Assembly (NCBI RefSeq): GCF_000802365.1 | Contig: NZ_JSZE01000068.1 | Location: 1-33,117 of the forward strand | Origin: Xanthomonas cannabis pv. cannabis | GTDB taxonomy: Bacteria > Pseudomonadota > Gammaproteobacteria > Xanthomonadales > Xanthomonadaceae | Reading direction: 5' to 3' | DNA: 33,117 bases | Shown here: positions 7,481 to 15,666 of the stretch, in pieces | How positions within the stretch are numbered: the first letter of the stretch is position 1 | Layout of the letters: every line of letters starts with the position of its first letter | The notes under the pieces: generated by a model | The model's input: the letters and a program-made list of their open reading frames with translations, nothing else | What the model was told of the DNA's origin: nothing | The model's database searches: none | Translations under genes and position numbers: made by a program

Positions 7481-8872
7481 AGTGCCCAGCATTACCAACA
7501 CATCCCGCGCAATCGCCGCTGCCTGCTCGCGTAACTCCGGCACCGCCAGGCTCTCCCACAGCGAGCCGATGCGCAGGCTGCCGATCACCCGCAGCCGTGG
7601 GTTGGCCTGCCTGTCGGCGTCGATCAGGCTGCCATCGGCGGCGGTATCCACGCCGATCCCGTGCGGGCCGGCCACGGCAATGCCCTGCCCCAGCAATTGC
7701 TGCAGCAAGGGGTTGCGCATGGCCTGCACGCGCATTTCCACACCGGTGGCATTGACCAGCGTTTGCACATCCAGCTGCAATGCGTGCCCGGCACTGGCGG
7801 CGCCGGCACTCACGCGCACGCAGGCACCCACTTCGAAGGCCACATCCAGCCGCGCGCGATGCAGCTGCAATTGCCCGCGCGCGCGCATGGCCTGCAGCTG
7901 CGCATGCACCGGCGCGGCGATGCGATGGCGATGCACGTCCCAGTAGCGCACCACATGGCGCAGGAAACGGCGTTGATCGGCCACCGACAGCGTCTGCCAC
8001 AAGGCCTGGCTCAACGGACGAATCCGCTCCATCACGCTCTGCCACGGCCGCCCCTGCGCCAGTGCGTCACGCGCATGCTGCCGCAGCCGGTGCAGCCGCG
8101 CGCGCAACGGCAGTGCCAGCAGCGGCTGCGGGTCGAAGTCGGCCGCCGCGCCATGCGCCTGCGGCAGCGGCAACAGGCCATGCCGCGACACCACGTGCAC
8201 TGCGCCGCGATGCGCCTGTGCGGCCAGCGTCACCACCGTGTCGGCCATGCTCAGCCCGGAGCCGACGATGCACACGGCCGCATCCTGCGGCAGTGCAGCC
8301 ACCGCCCCGGTGTCCCAGGCTTCCACCCGCTGCGCCGCCGACAGGCCGGTAGCGCCACGCAACGGCAAGGGACGCAGCGCATTGCCCACTGCCAGCACCA
8401 CCGCAGCGGCCAGTACCGTGTGCCCGTCGTCCAGCTGCAACAGCGCACCGGTGGCGCTGGGCTGCAGGGTCTGCACGCGCGCGGCGTGCACGCGCAGGGT
8501 GGCTGGGCTGGCGGCACGCGCTGCCTGCAGGCGGTCGCGCAGATACGGGGCGTAATGCCTGCGCCCGACAAATTGCTGCGGCAGCTGCGCAGCGTCCAGC
8601 GCCGCGCAACGTCCCTGCGCGCGCAGGTAGTCGACGAAATCCTGCGGCACGTCGGCCAGCGCACTCATGCGGCCGGCCGGCACGTTCAACAGGTGCTCGG
8701 GGCGCGTGGTGGAATACGCCACGCCTTCGCCCAGCACCGCATGCGGCTCGATCAACACGATCTGCATCGGTGTGGTCGCCTGCTGCAACAGCTGCACTGC
8801 CACCAGCACACCGGATGCGCCACCACCGACGATGGCGATCACCGCATCGCCGGGATTGTGCAGTTCAGTCAT
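7436..8872 (-). CDS. FAD/NAD(P)-binding protein, YdhS-like
   Basis: A 478-residue protein with an N-terminal Rossmann dinucleotide-binding motif IAIVGGGASGVLVAVQL (about 12-28) and an acidic residue ending strand 2 (VLIEPHAVLGEGVAYST). A second dinucleotide-type motif is CIVGSGLSMADTVVTLA, about 220 residues in. This matches the COG4529 / FAD_NAD_binding family that includes E. coli YdhS. The family is predicted to be oxidoreductases of unknown substrate. The C-terminal signature GSLRIGSLWESLAVPELREQ is intact; the last about 15 residues (TVPFSPREKVPQRGG) are encoded by a dispersed repeat and are unlikely to belong to the domain. The start is ATG 8872; a frame extension to 8995 has no similarity. 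It lies 81 bases upstream of the uvrD start on the same strand. Confidence 0.85.
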   Translation of the reverse strand: MTELHNPGDAVIAIVGGGASGVLVAVQLLQQATTPMQIVLIEPHAVLGEGVAYSTTRPEHLLNVPAGRMSALADVPQDFVDYLRAQGRCAALDAAQLPQQFVGRRHYAPYLRDRLQAARAASPATLRVHAARVQTLQPSATGALLQLDDGHTVLAAAVVLAVGNALRPLPLRGATGLSAAQRVEAWDTGAVAALPQDAAVCIVGSGLSMADTVVTLAAQAHRGAVHVVSRHGLLPLPQAHGAAADFDPQPLLALPLRARLHRLRQHARDALAQGRPWQSVMERIRPLSQALWQTLSVADQRRFLRHVVRYWDVHRHRIAAPVHAQLQAMRARGQLQLHRARLDVAFEVGACVRVSAGAASAGHALQLDVQTLVNATGVEMRVQAMRNPLLQQLLGQGIAVAGPHGIGVDTAADGSLIDADRQANPRLRVIGSLRIGSLWESLAVPELREQAAAIARDVLVMLGTVPFSPREKVPQRGG

Positions 8873-9098
8873 CCGGCAATTGTAGGCGATGCCTGCGTCG
8901 CGCCGATGACCGCTGCGCGACCCGGCCCGACCTACGCCCGGCCGCAGCAGCCACGCCTGCTGCCTGACGCATCCGCCGGGTACGCGCCTGGCCACGCTCC
9001 AGACCCGGCACGCGCCGCTACTGCCCGCAGATGCAGGAAGACCACGGCCCGCCGCCGATCGCCCCCGTCGCGCATAGCCCGCAGCGCCCGCGCCCGCC

Positions 9099-10517
9099 TC
9101 ACATCAACGCATCGGCCAGCCGCGCAATGCCTTCGCGGCTGCGGCGCCAAGCCGGGCGACGGCGCCACTGCTCCAGCTCCAGCTGGCGCGCATGGGCCAG
9201 ATAGTCCTGTTCGATCTCGCGCAGCCGCTGCACCACGATGCGGTCGTAGCAGAGCATGCCGATCTCGGCGTTGAGCGCAAACGAGCGGATGTCCAGGTTG
9301 ATCGAACCGACCAACGCGATGTCGTCGTCCATGCTCAGGTGCTTGGCATGCAGAAAGTGCGGGCGATACAGCGCAATCTTCACCCCGCAACGCAGCAGCT
9401 CGTCGAAGTAGGCTTCCTGCGCCCAGGCCGCCAGACGCTGGTTGTTGCTTTGCGACAGGATCAGTTGCACGTCCACGCCCGATACCGCGGCGATGCGCAG
9501 GGCACTCAGCAAGGCTTCGTCCGGCACGAAATACGGCGTCACCAGCACGACCTTGCGCCGTGCCAGGTGGATCACCGCGTTGATGGCATCGCGCGCGTTC
9601 TCGAACGGATACGCCGGCCCGCTGGGCAGCAGCTGGGTGGCGATGTTGGCCTGGCACACCGGCGCATCCGGCCACACATCCAGGCGCTGCCCGGTTTCGG
9701 TGAACCAGTCGCTGGCGAACACCGCTTCCAGATGGTTGACCACCGGCCCGCGCACGCGCGCCACCAGTTCGCGATTGGGCACGCCGTGGACGAAGCCGGC
9801 ATCGGCCAGATTCTGCGAGCCCACAAAACCCACCTGATTGTCGATCACCGCGATCTTGCGGTGGTTGCGCAGATCCATGCGCCCGCTGCGGCGCCAGCGT
9901 AGCCCACCGGGCAGCACCGCCAGCACTTCGATGCCGCCAGCCAGCAGACGCTTGCGATAGCGGCGCAGGCCGCGCTTGGCGCCCACCGCATCGAGCAGCA
10001 CGCGACAGCGCACGCCGCGCGCACTGGCGCGCTCCAGCGCGGCTACCACCGCCTCGCCCACGGCATCGTCGAACATGAGGTAATACAGCAGATGCACGCG
10101 CTTTTCTGCTGCATCGATCGCGTCGATCAGCGCCTGCAGAGACTGCGCGTAGTCGTCCAGCAACTCCACCGCGTTGCCCAGGGTCGGCATGAAATCGCCC
10201 TGGCGTTCGATCAGCGGCACCACCTCGGCACTGCTGGTGTCCGCCTGCGGTGTCCAGCGCAATGCGTGCAATGGCAGTTGCTGTTCGCGGATCACCTGCG
10301 AGGCGGTGGCCTGCCGTTCCACGCGCAGGCGCGACAGCCATGGGTGGCCGAACAGCAGGTACAGCGGCAGGCCGACTACCGGCACGAAACCGATCAACAG
10401 CAACCAGCTGCGCGCCGCGCCCGGCGTGGTGCGGGCGGGAATCCACAGCAGGGCGGCCAGCCGGATCACCCAGTCCAGCGCCAGCAGCCAGGTCCCTTGC
10501 AACCAGTCGGGCAGCAT
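9099..10517 (-). CDS. cls: Cardiolipin synthase (phospholipase D type)
   Basis: A 472-residue membrane enzyme that joins two phosphatidylglycerols (or PG and PE) into cardiolipin at the inner membrane. Two hydrophobic segments lie at about 8-30 and 36-58 (WLLLIGFVPVVGLPLYLLFG). Two HKD catalytic motifs follow: NHRKIAVIDNQVGFVGSQN in the first PLD domain (about 220-240) and HAKHLSMDDDIALVGSINLD in the second (about 395-415). Both have the His, Lys and Asp, so the protein should be active. Length fits bacterial Cls. ATG 10517 is 13 bases after the LysR stop codon, so it may be co-transcribed with that gene, although no functional link is obvious. 226 bases separate its stop from the next gene downstream. 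Confidence 0.93.
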   Translation of the reverse strand: MLPDWLQGTWLLALDWVIRLAALLWIPARTTPGAARSWLLLIGFVPVVGLPLYLLFGHPWLSRLRVERQATASQVIREQQLPLHALRWTPQADTSSAEVVPLIERQGDFMPTLGNAVELLDDYAQSLQALIDAIDAAEKRVHLLYYLMFDDAVGEAVVAALERASARGVRCRVLLDAVGAKRGLRRYRKRLLAGGIEVLAVLPGGLRWRRSGRMDLRNHRKIAVIDNQVGFVGSQNLADAGFVHGVPNRELVARVRGPVVNHLEAVFASDWFTETGQRLDVWPDAPVCQANIATQLLPSGPAYPFENARDAINAVIHLARRKVVLVTPYFVPDEALLSALRIAAVSGVDVQLILSQSNNQRLAAWAQEAYFDELLRCGVKIALYRPHFLHAKHLSMDDDIALVGSINLDIRSFALNAEIGMLCYDRIVVQRLREIEQDYLAHARQLELEQWRRRPAWRRSREGIARLADALM

Positions 10518-10530
10518 CAGCGCTCCGTTC

Positions 10531-11841
10531 TCATGAGGAAGCCGATTCTGACCGGGCCGGACGTGAACGCAACGGCGTGCTGCTACCGGCCTGTCCGCAA
10601 TGGCGAAAGGGCCCCGCTTCCGAGCCTGCCGGCCGCACGCGCTCGGCGCAGACCTGCCGCAGCGTCTGCACGAAGGCGGTCTGCGCGCGGGTGGGGTGCC
10701 AGTCGCTGCGCGTGGTGATGCCGATCTGCCGGCGCAGCTGCGGCCCGGCGCGGCCGATCTCGGCCAGCAGGCCGGCGCGGCGCTCGAACAGGAACTGGTC
10801 GCGCGACATCAGGGTCAGCCAGTCGTCTTCCAGCAACAGCCCGCGCACGGTCAGCTCCGCGCCGCACTCGATACGCAGCGCCGGCGGTTCCAGCTGGCGG
10901 TCGCGGAACATGCGCTCCCAACGCTGGCGCACCGGCGTGCCGGCGGCGGCGATCACCCAGGGGTAGTCGAGCAGCTGCGCAAACGCATACGACTGCCCGG
11001 CCAGCGGGTGCCCGCTGCGCGCCACGATCACCGGCTCGTCGTCGAACAGCGGCTCCTGCAGCACGTCACGGACCGGTAGCCGCTCGCGCAGCGCGCCGAT
11101 CAGCAGATCCAGCCCGCCATCGCGCAGATGTGCCAGCAATTCTGCATACGGCCCTTCGACCACGCTGATGCGCGCGGCCGGGTGCGCGCGCGCAAACCGC
11201 GCCAGCGCCTGCGGCAACAGAATCGCCCGTGCCAGCGGCATCACCCCCACCACCACCCGGCCGGCATGCTGCGAGCACAGCGCCGCCACCTCGTCGAGCG
11301 CGGCGCGTACCTCGGCCAGCGCCAGCCGCACCTGCCGCAGCAGCCGCTCGGCCACCGGCGTGGGCTGCATCGCCTTGCCGCGGCGCATGGTCAGCGGCAC
11401 CTCGATCACATCGGCCAGCGACTGCACCGCCCGATACACCGCCGGTTGCGACACCCCCACCTGCACGGCCGCCAGCGAGTAACTGCCCGCCACATCCACC
11501 GCGACCAACGCCTGCAACTGCCCCAGCGACACGCGCCGCTCCAGCCCCGGGCGGGCGGGCAAGCGCAGCGCACGCCGCGCCACCCGGATGCCGCGGCCAA
11601 GATGCGCCAGCGCACGCTCGACCCGCGGCACCACCAGCTGGGTGGCCTCGGTGGCCACCATCCCGCCAGGCTGGCGGTCGAACAACCGCACCCCCAGCTG
11701 CTGCTCCAGCCGTGCCACCGCCTGGGTCAGGGCGGGCTGGGACAGGTTCACCTGCGGGGCGGCCGCGCTGATGCTGCCCAGCCGATGCACCACGACCAGG
11801 GCGTGGAGATGGCGAAGGTTCGGCTCGGGCAGCGGCGGCAT
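10531..11841 (-). CDS. LysR-type regulator with two tandem HTH domains, likely regulator of the gal/lig operon
   Basis: A 436-residue LysR-family protein, about 130 residues longer than usual. The extra length comes from a duplicated winged HTH. HTH1 (about 9-80) includes SISAAAPQVNLSQPALTQAV and VRLFDRQPGG. HTH2 (about 107-175) includes SYSLAAVQVGVSQPAVYRAV and VPLTMRRGKA. The two align along their whole length. A normal LysR effector domain follows (about 193-400; VVVGVMPLARAILLPQALARF, GGLDLLIGALRE, LFDDEPVIVARSGHPLAG). A basic tail of about 35 residues looks non-conserved. It is transcribed divergently from the aldolase-tautomerase-hydratase operon, the classic layout for a LysR regulator and its targets. 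The inducer is probably a pathway intermediate, which is inference. Start ATG 11841; no frameshift seen. Confidence 0.9.
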   Translation of the reverse strand: MPPLPEPNLRHLHALVVVHRLGSISAAAPQVNLSQPALTQAVARLEQQLGVRLFDRQPGGMVATEATQLVVPRVERALAHLGRGIRVARRALRLPARPGLERRVSLGQLQALVAVDVAGSYSLAAVQVGVSQPAVYRAVQSLADVIEVPLTMRRGKAMQPTPVAERLLRQVRLALAEVRAALDEVAALCSQHAGRVVVGVMPLARAILLPQALARFARAHPAARISVVEGPYAELLAHLRDGGLDLLIGALRERLPVRDVLQEPLFDDEPVIVARSGHPLAGQSYAFAQLLDYPWVIAAAGTPVRQRWERMFRDRQLEPPALRIECGAELTVRGLLLEDDWLTLMSRDQFLFERRAGLLAEIGRAGPQLRRQIGITTRSDWHPTRAQTAFVQTLRQVCAERVRPAGSEAGPFRHCGQAGSSTPLRSRPARSESASS

Positions 11842-11942
11842 GCTCTAACTATAAGCAAAACCAATACGCATACCTCAAATGAATCTTGAGCTGTCTCGCT
11901 CTCGCCACTCAGACTCGGCACAGCACTAACGAGGATGGATGG
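11842..11942. promoter_or_regulatory. Divergent promoter/operator region between the LysR gene and the aldolase gene
   Basis: A 101-base region that is more AT-rich than its surroundings. It has an interrupted palindrome CTCAA-N7-TTGAG at 11874-11890, a plausible LysR-type or dimer operator. On the minus strand TATAGT, close to the LysR start, could be a -10 element, with TTGAGG about 19 bases upstream. On the plus strand an AACGAGGATGG stretch precedes the aldolase ATG and may serve as its ribosome-binding site. Confidence 0.4.
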
Positions 11943-12614
11943 ATGAGCCAGGTCGTCACCCAGATCGCGCGCACCCCGATCGCCGTCGTGGACGGGCTGG
12001 CGCAGGCCGGCGTGGCCACCGTGCATGAGGCGCAAGGCCGCACCGGCCTGCTGCATCACCGGCTGCGCCCGATCTACGGCGGCTGCCGCATCGCCGGCAC
12101 TGCGGTCACCGTGTCGGTGCCGCCCGGCGACAACTGGATGATGCATGTGGCCATCGAACAGCTGCAGTCAGGCGATGTGCTGGTGGTGGCGCCCACCAGT
12201 GACTGCTGCGACGGCTATTTCGGCGATCTGCTGGCGACCTCGGCCCAGGCGCGTGGCTGCCGCGGGCTGATCATCGATGCCGGCGTGCGTGACGTGCGCG
12301 ACCTCACCGCCATGCAGTTCCCGGCCTGGAGCCGCGCCATCTGCGCGCAGGGCACCATCAAGGAGACGCTGGGATCGGTCAACGTGCCCCTGGTGTGCGC
12401 CGGGGCCTTGGTGCAGCCGGGCGATGTGGTGGTGGCCGACGATGACGGCGTGTGCGTGGTGCCGCGCGAACGCGCCGCCGAGGTGCTGGCCGAAGCGCAG
12501 GCCCGCGAAGCGCGCGAACTGCTCAAGCGCGAGCGCCTGGCGCGCGGCGAGCTGGGGCTGGACATCTACGCCATGCGCGAGCGCCTGGCGGCCAAGGGGT
12601 TGCGCTATGTCTGA
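11943..12614 (+). CDS. galC: 4-carboxy-4-hydroxy-2-oxoadipate aldolase / oxaloacetate decarboxylase
   Basis: A 223-residue divalent-metal class II pyruvate aldolase of the HMG/CHA aldolase (RraA-like) family. It cleaves 4-carboxy-4-hydroxy-2-oxoadipate to pyruvate and oxaloacetate, the last step of the gallate and protocatechuate 4,5-cleavage routes. Most members also decarboxylate oxaloacetate. The family's D-X20-R-D catalytic motif is exact: Asp in YFGDLL, then Arg-Asp in [23 protein letters not shown] near 160-175 is also typical. First gene of an operon: its last eight bases overlap the tautomerase gene. ATG 11943 was chosen because family similarity begins there. The symbol follows Pseudomonas putida naming; ligK and proA are names for the same activity. 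Confidence 0.9.
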   Translation: MSQVVTQIARTPIAVVDGLAQAGVATVHEAQGRTGLLHHRLRPIYGGCRIAGTAVTVSVPPGDNWMMHVAIEQLQSGDVLVVAPTSDCCDGYFGDLLATSAQARGCRGLIIDAGVRDVRDLTAMQFPAWSRAICAQGTIKETLGSVNVPLVCAGALVQPGDVVVADDDGVCVVPRERAAEVLAEAQAREARELLKRERLARGELGLDIYAMRERLAAKGLRYV

Positions 12615-13662
12615 GCGGGTGCGCGCGATGTGGATGCGCGGCGGCACCTCCAAGGGTGGCTTCTTTCTCGCCGATGACCTGCCTGCCGACAGCGCCGCGC
12701 GCGATGCCTTCCTGCTGCGCGCCTACGGCTCGCCGGACCTGCGCCAGATCGACGGCATGGGCGGCGCCGACCCGCTGACGTCCAAGGTCGCCGTGGTGTC
12801 GCGTTCGGCCCGCGCCGATGCCGACGTGGACTATCTGTTCCTGCAGGTGGCCGTGGACCAGGCACAGATCAGCGACGCACAGAACTGCGGCAACATGCTG
12901 GCCGGTGTCGCGCCATTCGCGCTGGAACGCGGCCTGCTGCCGGCGCGCGATGGCGAAACCGAGGTGCGCATCTTCATGCGCAACACCGGCACCCTGGCCA
13001 CGGCCACCGTACAGACGCCCGGCGGCCGGGTCAGCTATGCGGGCGATGCGCGCATTGATGGCGTTCCCGGCACCGCCGCGCCGATTGCACTGGCATTTGC
13101 CGACATCGCCGGCTCCTCCTGCGGCGCCCTGCTGCCCAGCGGGCGAGCGCTGGACACGATCGACGGCGTGGAGGTCACCCTGATCGACAATGGCATGCCC
13201 TGCGTGGTGTTGCGCGCCAGCGATGTGGGCATCAGCGGCTACGAAGACCGCGCCACCCTGGATGCCGACGCGTCGCTCAAGGCACGGTTGGAATCCATTC
13301 GCCTGCAGGCTGGCCCGTTGATGCGGCTGGGCGATGTCGGCGCTGCGACGGTGCCGAAGATGATGCTGGTGGCAGCGCCGCGCGACGGCGGCGCGATCTG
13401 CGTGCGCTCGTTCATTCCGCACCGCTGCCACGCCTCCATTGGCGTGCTCGGCGCGGTCAGCGTCGCCACCGCCTGCCTGCTGCCGGACACGCCTGCGCAT
13501 GCGCTGGCGCAGCTGCCCGGCGGCGACAGCCAGCAGGTGGGGGTGGAGCATCCTAGTGGCATGAGCAACTGCCTCATCGAGTGCGACGCACAGGGCGCGG
13601 TGGTGCGCGCGGCGGTGATCAGGACTGCGCGCAAACTGTTCGATGGTGAATTGTTTGCGTGA
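12607..13662 (+). CDS. galD: 4-oxalomesaconate tautomerase (PrpF-like)
   Basis: A 351-residue isomerase of the PrpF/DapF-fold family. In gallate and protocatechuate 4,5-cleavage catabolism it converts the keto form of 4-oxalomesaconate to the enol form used by the hydratase. Family features are [13 protein letters not shown] at the N-terminus (about 8-20), an [17 protein letters not shown] stretch, [17 protein letters not shown] (about 95-111) and [12 protein letters not shown] near the C-terminus. PrpF itself (aconitate isomerase) is the main alternative, but the position between a CHA aldolase and a LigJ-type hydratase favours the GalD role. ATG 12607 lies inside the end of the aldolase gene, indicating translational coupling. 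Confidence 0.88.
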   Translation: MSERVRAMWMRGGTSKGGFFLADDLPADSAARDAFLLRAYGSPDLRQIDGMGGADPLTSKVAVVSRSARADADVDYLFLQVAVDQAQISDAQNCGNMLAGVAPFALERGLLPARDGETEVRIFMRNTGTLATATVQTPGGRVSYAGDARIDGVPGTAAPIALAFADIAGSSCGALLPSGRALDTIDGVEVTLIDNGMPCVVLRASDVGISGYEDRATLDADASLKARLESIRLQAGPLMRLGDVGAATVPKMMLVAAPRDGGAICVRSFIPHRCHASIGVLGAVSVATACLLPDTPAHALAQLPGGDSQQVGVEHPSGMSNCLIECDAQGAVVRAAVIRTARKLFDGELFA

Positions 13663-13738
13663 ACCTCACCGACCTGCCCTGCGCGCCGGCAGTTGACTGC
13701 GTGCCACTACCTCTCTCCGCATCGCGACGAGCATTGCC

Positions 13739-14761
13739 ATGATCATCGACTGCCACGGCCACTACACCACCGCGCCCGCTGCGCACGATGCGTTTCGCAA
13801 GGCGCAGATTGCGCACTACACCGACGCCAGCGCGCCCGCGCCGGTGTACCCGGCCATCTCCGACGACGCGCTGCGCGAGAGCATCGAGCAACATCAGTTG
13901 CGCCTGCTCCGCGAACGCGGCGCGGACATGACCATCTTTTCGCCGCGTGCCAGCACCATGGCGCATCACATCGGCGACGAGGCGGTGAGCCAGGTGTGGA
14001 CACGCCACTGCAACGACCTCATTGCCCGCGTGGTGCAGCTGTATCCCCACACCTTCATCGGCGTGTGTCAGTTGCCGCAGTCGCCGGGAGTGTCGATCGC
14101 CCACTCGATCGCCGAGCTGGAACGCTGTGTCACCGAGCTCGGGTTTGTCGGCTGCAACCTCAATCCCGATCCTTCCGGCGGCCACTGGACCGGGCTGCCC
14201 CTGACCGACCGCGCCTGGTACCCATTCTTCGAAAAAATGGTCGAGCTCGACGTGCCGGCAATGGTGCACGTGTCGGGCAGCTGCAACGCCAATTTCCACG
14301 CCACCGGCGCGCACTATCTCAACGCCGACACCACGGCCTTCATGCAGTTTCTGCAAGGCGACCTGTTCACCGACTTCCCGGATTTGCGCTTCATCATCCC
14401 GCATGGCGGTGGCGCGGTGCCCTATCACTGGGGACGCTTCCGCGGACTGGCCGACATGCTCGGCAAGCCACCGCTGTCCACGCATGTGATGCGCAATGTG
14501 TTCTTCGACACGTGTGTTTATCACCAGCCCGGCATCGACCTGCTGTTCGAGGTCATCGATATCGACAACATCCTGTTCGGCTCGGAAATGGTCGGCGCGG
14601 TGCGCGGCATCGACCCGCAGACCGGCCACTATTTCGACGACACCAAACGCTACATCGATGCATTGGCAATTTCCGCAGCCGACAAGCACAAGGTGTTCGA
14701 AGGCAATGCGCGGCGGGTGTATCCACGGCTGGATGCGCAATTGCGTGCGCGTGGGTTTTGA
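13739..14761 (+). CDS. ligJ: 4-oxalomesaconate hydratase, LigJ-type amidohydrolase
   Basis: A 340-residue amidohydrolase-superfamily enzyme (amidohydrolase 2 family, TIM barrel). It hydrates 4-oxalomesaconate to 4-carboxy-4-hydroxy-2-oxoadipate, the substrate of the aldolase encoded two genes upstream. Metal ligands are visible: the HxH of DCHGHYTT (H6, H8), a His in MVHVSGS (about 177), IIPHGGGAVPYHWGR (H222), and the Glu in LFGSEM (about 283). As I recall, Sphingobium LigJ uses equivalent His and Glu residues. Length matches LigJ; the P. putida GalB hydratase is an unrelated PIG-L-type protein, so this operon mixes gal-like and lig-like parts. A 76-base gap follows the tautomerase gene. A fragment of this gene's 3' end recurs about 0.36 kb downstream. 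Confidence 0.88.
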   Translation: MIIDCHGHYTTAPAAHDAFRKAQIAHYTDASAPAPVYPAISDDALRESIEQHQLRLLRERGADMTIFSPRASTMAHHIGDEAVSQVWTRHCNDLIARVVQLYPHTFIGVCQLPQSPGVSIAHSIAELERCVTELGFVGCNLNPDPSGGHWTGLPLTDRAWYPFFEKMVELDVPAMVHVSGSCNANFHATGAHYLNADTTAFMQFLQGDLFTDFPDLRFIIPHGGGAVPYHWGRFRGLADMLGKPPLSTHVMRNVFFDTCVYHQPGIDLLFEVIDIDNILFGSEMVGAVRGIDPQTGHYFDDTKRYIDALAISAADKHKVFEGNARRVYPRLDAQLRARGF

Positions 14762-14792
14762 CTGCGGCGTTGCACGGCGCACGTGCCGTATT

Positions 14793-14856
14793 GCTCCCTT
14801 CTCCCTGCGGGAGAGGGTGGCCCGAAGGGCCGGATGAGGGTACGTGCGAAGCCTCG
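14793..14856 (-). repeat. Dispersed palindromic element, copy C
   Basis: Inverted relative to copies A, B and D. On the minus strand it reads CGAGGCTTCGCACGTACCCT, then a small GGCCC/GGGCC hairpin and a larger hairpin (CCTCTCCC-GCA-GGGAGAAGG, near-perfect). It starts about 30 bases after the ligJ stop codon, so it could also act as a terminator for that operon. Confidence 0.78.
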
Positions 14857-15048
14857 TGTCATCCGTTCCCCAGTGGCTTCGCCCGAACCTCAGCCCAATC
14901 CCCGCTCCGCGCCCTGCCCGCGCTGGCAGCGCGGGCGCTCCAAGGTACGCGCGCCATGGCGCGCAAGCGGTGCCTTCTCGCCCCGAGGGGAGCGGCTTGG
15001 TCACGCACCGCTACCGATTTTGACCTTGGCCTTGGCTGGTTAAGCGCG

Positions 15049-15095
15049 AGGTGTTCGAGAGCAATGCGCGGCGAGTGTATCCGGCTGGATGCGCA
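15049..15095 (+). repeat. Duplicated fragment of the ligJ 3' end
   Basis: These 47 bases match 14691-14739 inside ligJ (codons encoding VFEGNARRVYPRLDA) with only a few substitutions and a 2-base deletion. Both begin AGGTGTTCGA and both end GGCTGGATGCGCA. The copy is in the same orientation, has no start codon and is frameshifted, so it is a noncoding remnant. Confidence 0.85.
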
Positions 15096-15192
15096 CCCGA
15101 GGGAGAGAGGAACGCCCCCTAACGCCGGCTAGGTGCAATCGAAAAATAATCGACGTATCCATCAAGAACGCCGCGAGCGATTCCCCCAAACG

Positions 15193-15220
15193 CAAACACC
15201 CGCCTTTCGGCGGGTGTTTG
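15193..15220. terminator. Rho-independent terminator downstream of rpmG
   Basis: A perfect 12-base-pair stem (CAAACACCCGCC with GGCGGGTGTTTG) and a 4-base loop, 28 bases past the rpmG stop. The A-rich/T-rich stem base can act as the U-tract from either side. It probably ends rpmB-rpmG transcription and also blocks read-through from the ligJ operon. Confidence 0.85.
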
Positions 15221-15248
15221 CTTGGATGCAGATCGTGTAATCGGTGGA

Positions 15249-15416
15249 TTACTTGATCTTGCCTTCCTTGTACATGACGTGCTTACGCACGACGGGGTCG
15301 TACTTCATCATTTCCATCTTCCCCGGAGTGTTTTTCTTGTTCTTGTCCGTGGTGTAGAAGTGGCCGGTAGCGGCCGAGGAAATCATACGAATCTTGTCAC
15401 GCTTGCCTTTTGCCAT
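15249..15416 (-). CDS. rpmG: 50S ribosomal protein L33
   Basis: A 55-residue ribosomal protein, read directly from the sequence: it begins [20 protein letters not shown] and ends YKEGKIK. This is the full L33 length. It lacks the two CxxC pairs of zinc-binding L33 proteins, so it is the zinc-independent (C-minus) form. It follows rpmB by 13 bases in the usual bacterial rpmB-rpmG order and is followed by a strong terminator. Confidence 0.96.
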
Positions 15417-15429
15417 GACTGCTTACTCC

Positions 15430-15666
15430 TCAGACCTTTTCGCCGCGCGCACGCAGCTCTTTCAGAACGGCATCAATCCCGTTCTTGTCGATGGTGCGCA
15501 ATGCATGCGCGGAAACACGGAGCTTCACCCAGCGGTTTTCGCTGGCGACCCAGAAACGGCGCTCGTGCAGGTTGGGCAGGAAGCGACGACGGGTTCTGTT
15601 GTTTGCGTGGGAGACGTTGTTACCCGTCTGCACACGCTTGCCGGACACTTGGCATACGCGGGACAT
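15430..15666 (-). CDS. rpmB: 50S ribosomal protein L28
   Basis: A 78-residue ribosomal protein starting [20 protein letters not shown], with the family's [17 protein letters not shown] and a C-terminal [15 protein letters not shown]. Length is normal. Only one Cys is present, so it has no CxxC zinc site. First gene of the rpmB-rpmG pair; GAGGTG lies 5 bases before the ATG. The promoter must lie in the 490-base upstream gap. Confidence 0.96.

Larger units (their letters stand above)
14762..15248. other. Repeat-rich interval between ligJ and rpmG
   Basis: About 490 bases without a gene. In order it holds dispersed element copy C (14793-14856), a perfect 9-base-pair hairpin with a 3-base loop (14916-14936), a 16-base perfect palindrome GCGCGCCATGGCGCGC (14949-14964), a short fragment CCGAGGGGAG like the stem of the dispersed element (about 14982), a duplicated piece of the ligJ 3' end (15049-15095) and the rpmG terminator (15193-15220). 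Confidence 0.7.

Noticed and set aside
7661-9274. 537-codon open frame on the plus strand opposite the YdhS-like gene
   Set aside because: Low-complexity Arg/His/Gln composition and antisense to a clear FAD-binding protein.
14916-14964. Hairpin and 16-base palindrome as a terminator of the ligJ operon
   Set aside because: Both structures are GC-rich without a T-run and lie about 155 bases past the stop; element copy C is closer. Noted only as part of the interval.
13619-15004. 461-codon open frame opposite ligJ
   Set aside because: Runs antisense through ligJ and a dispersed repeat; no domain signature.
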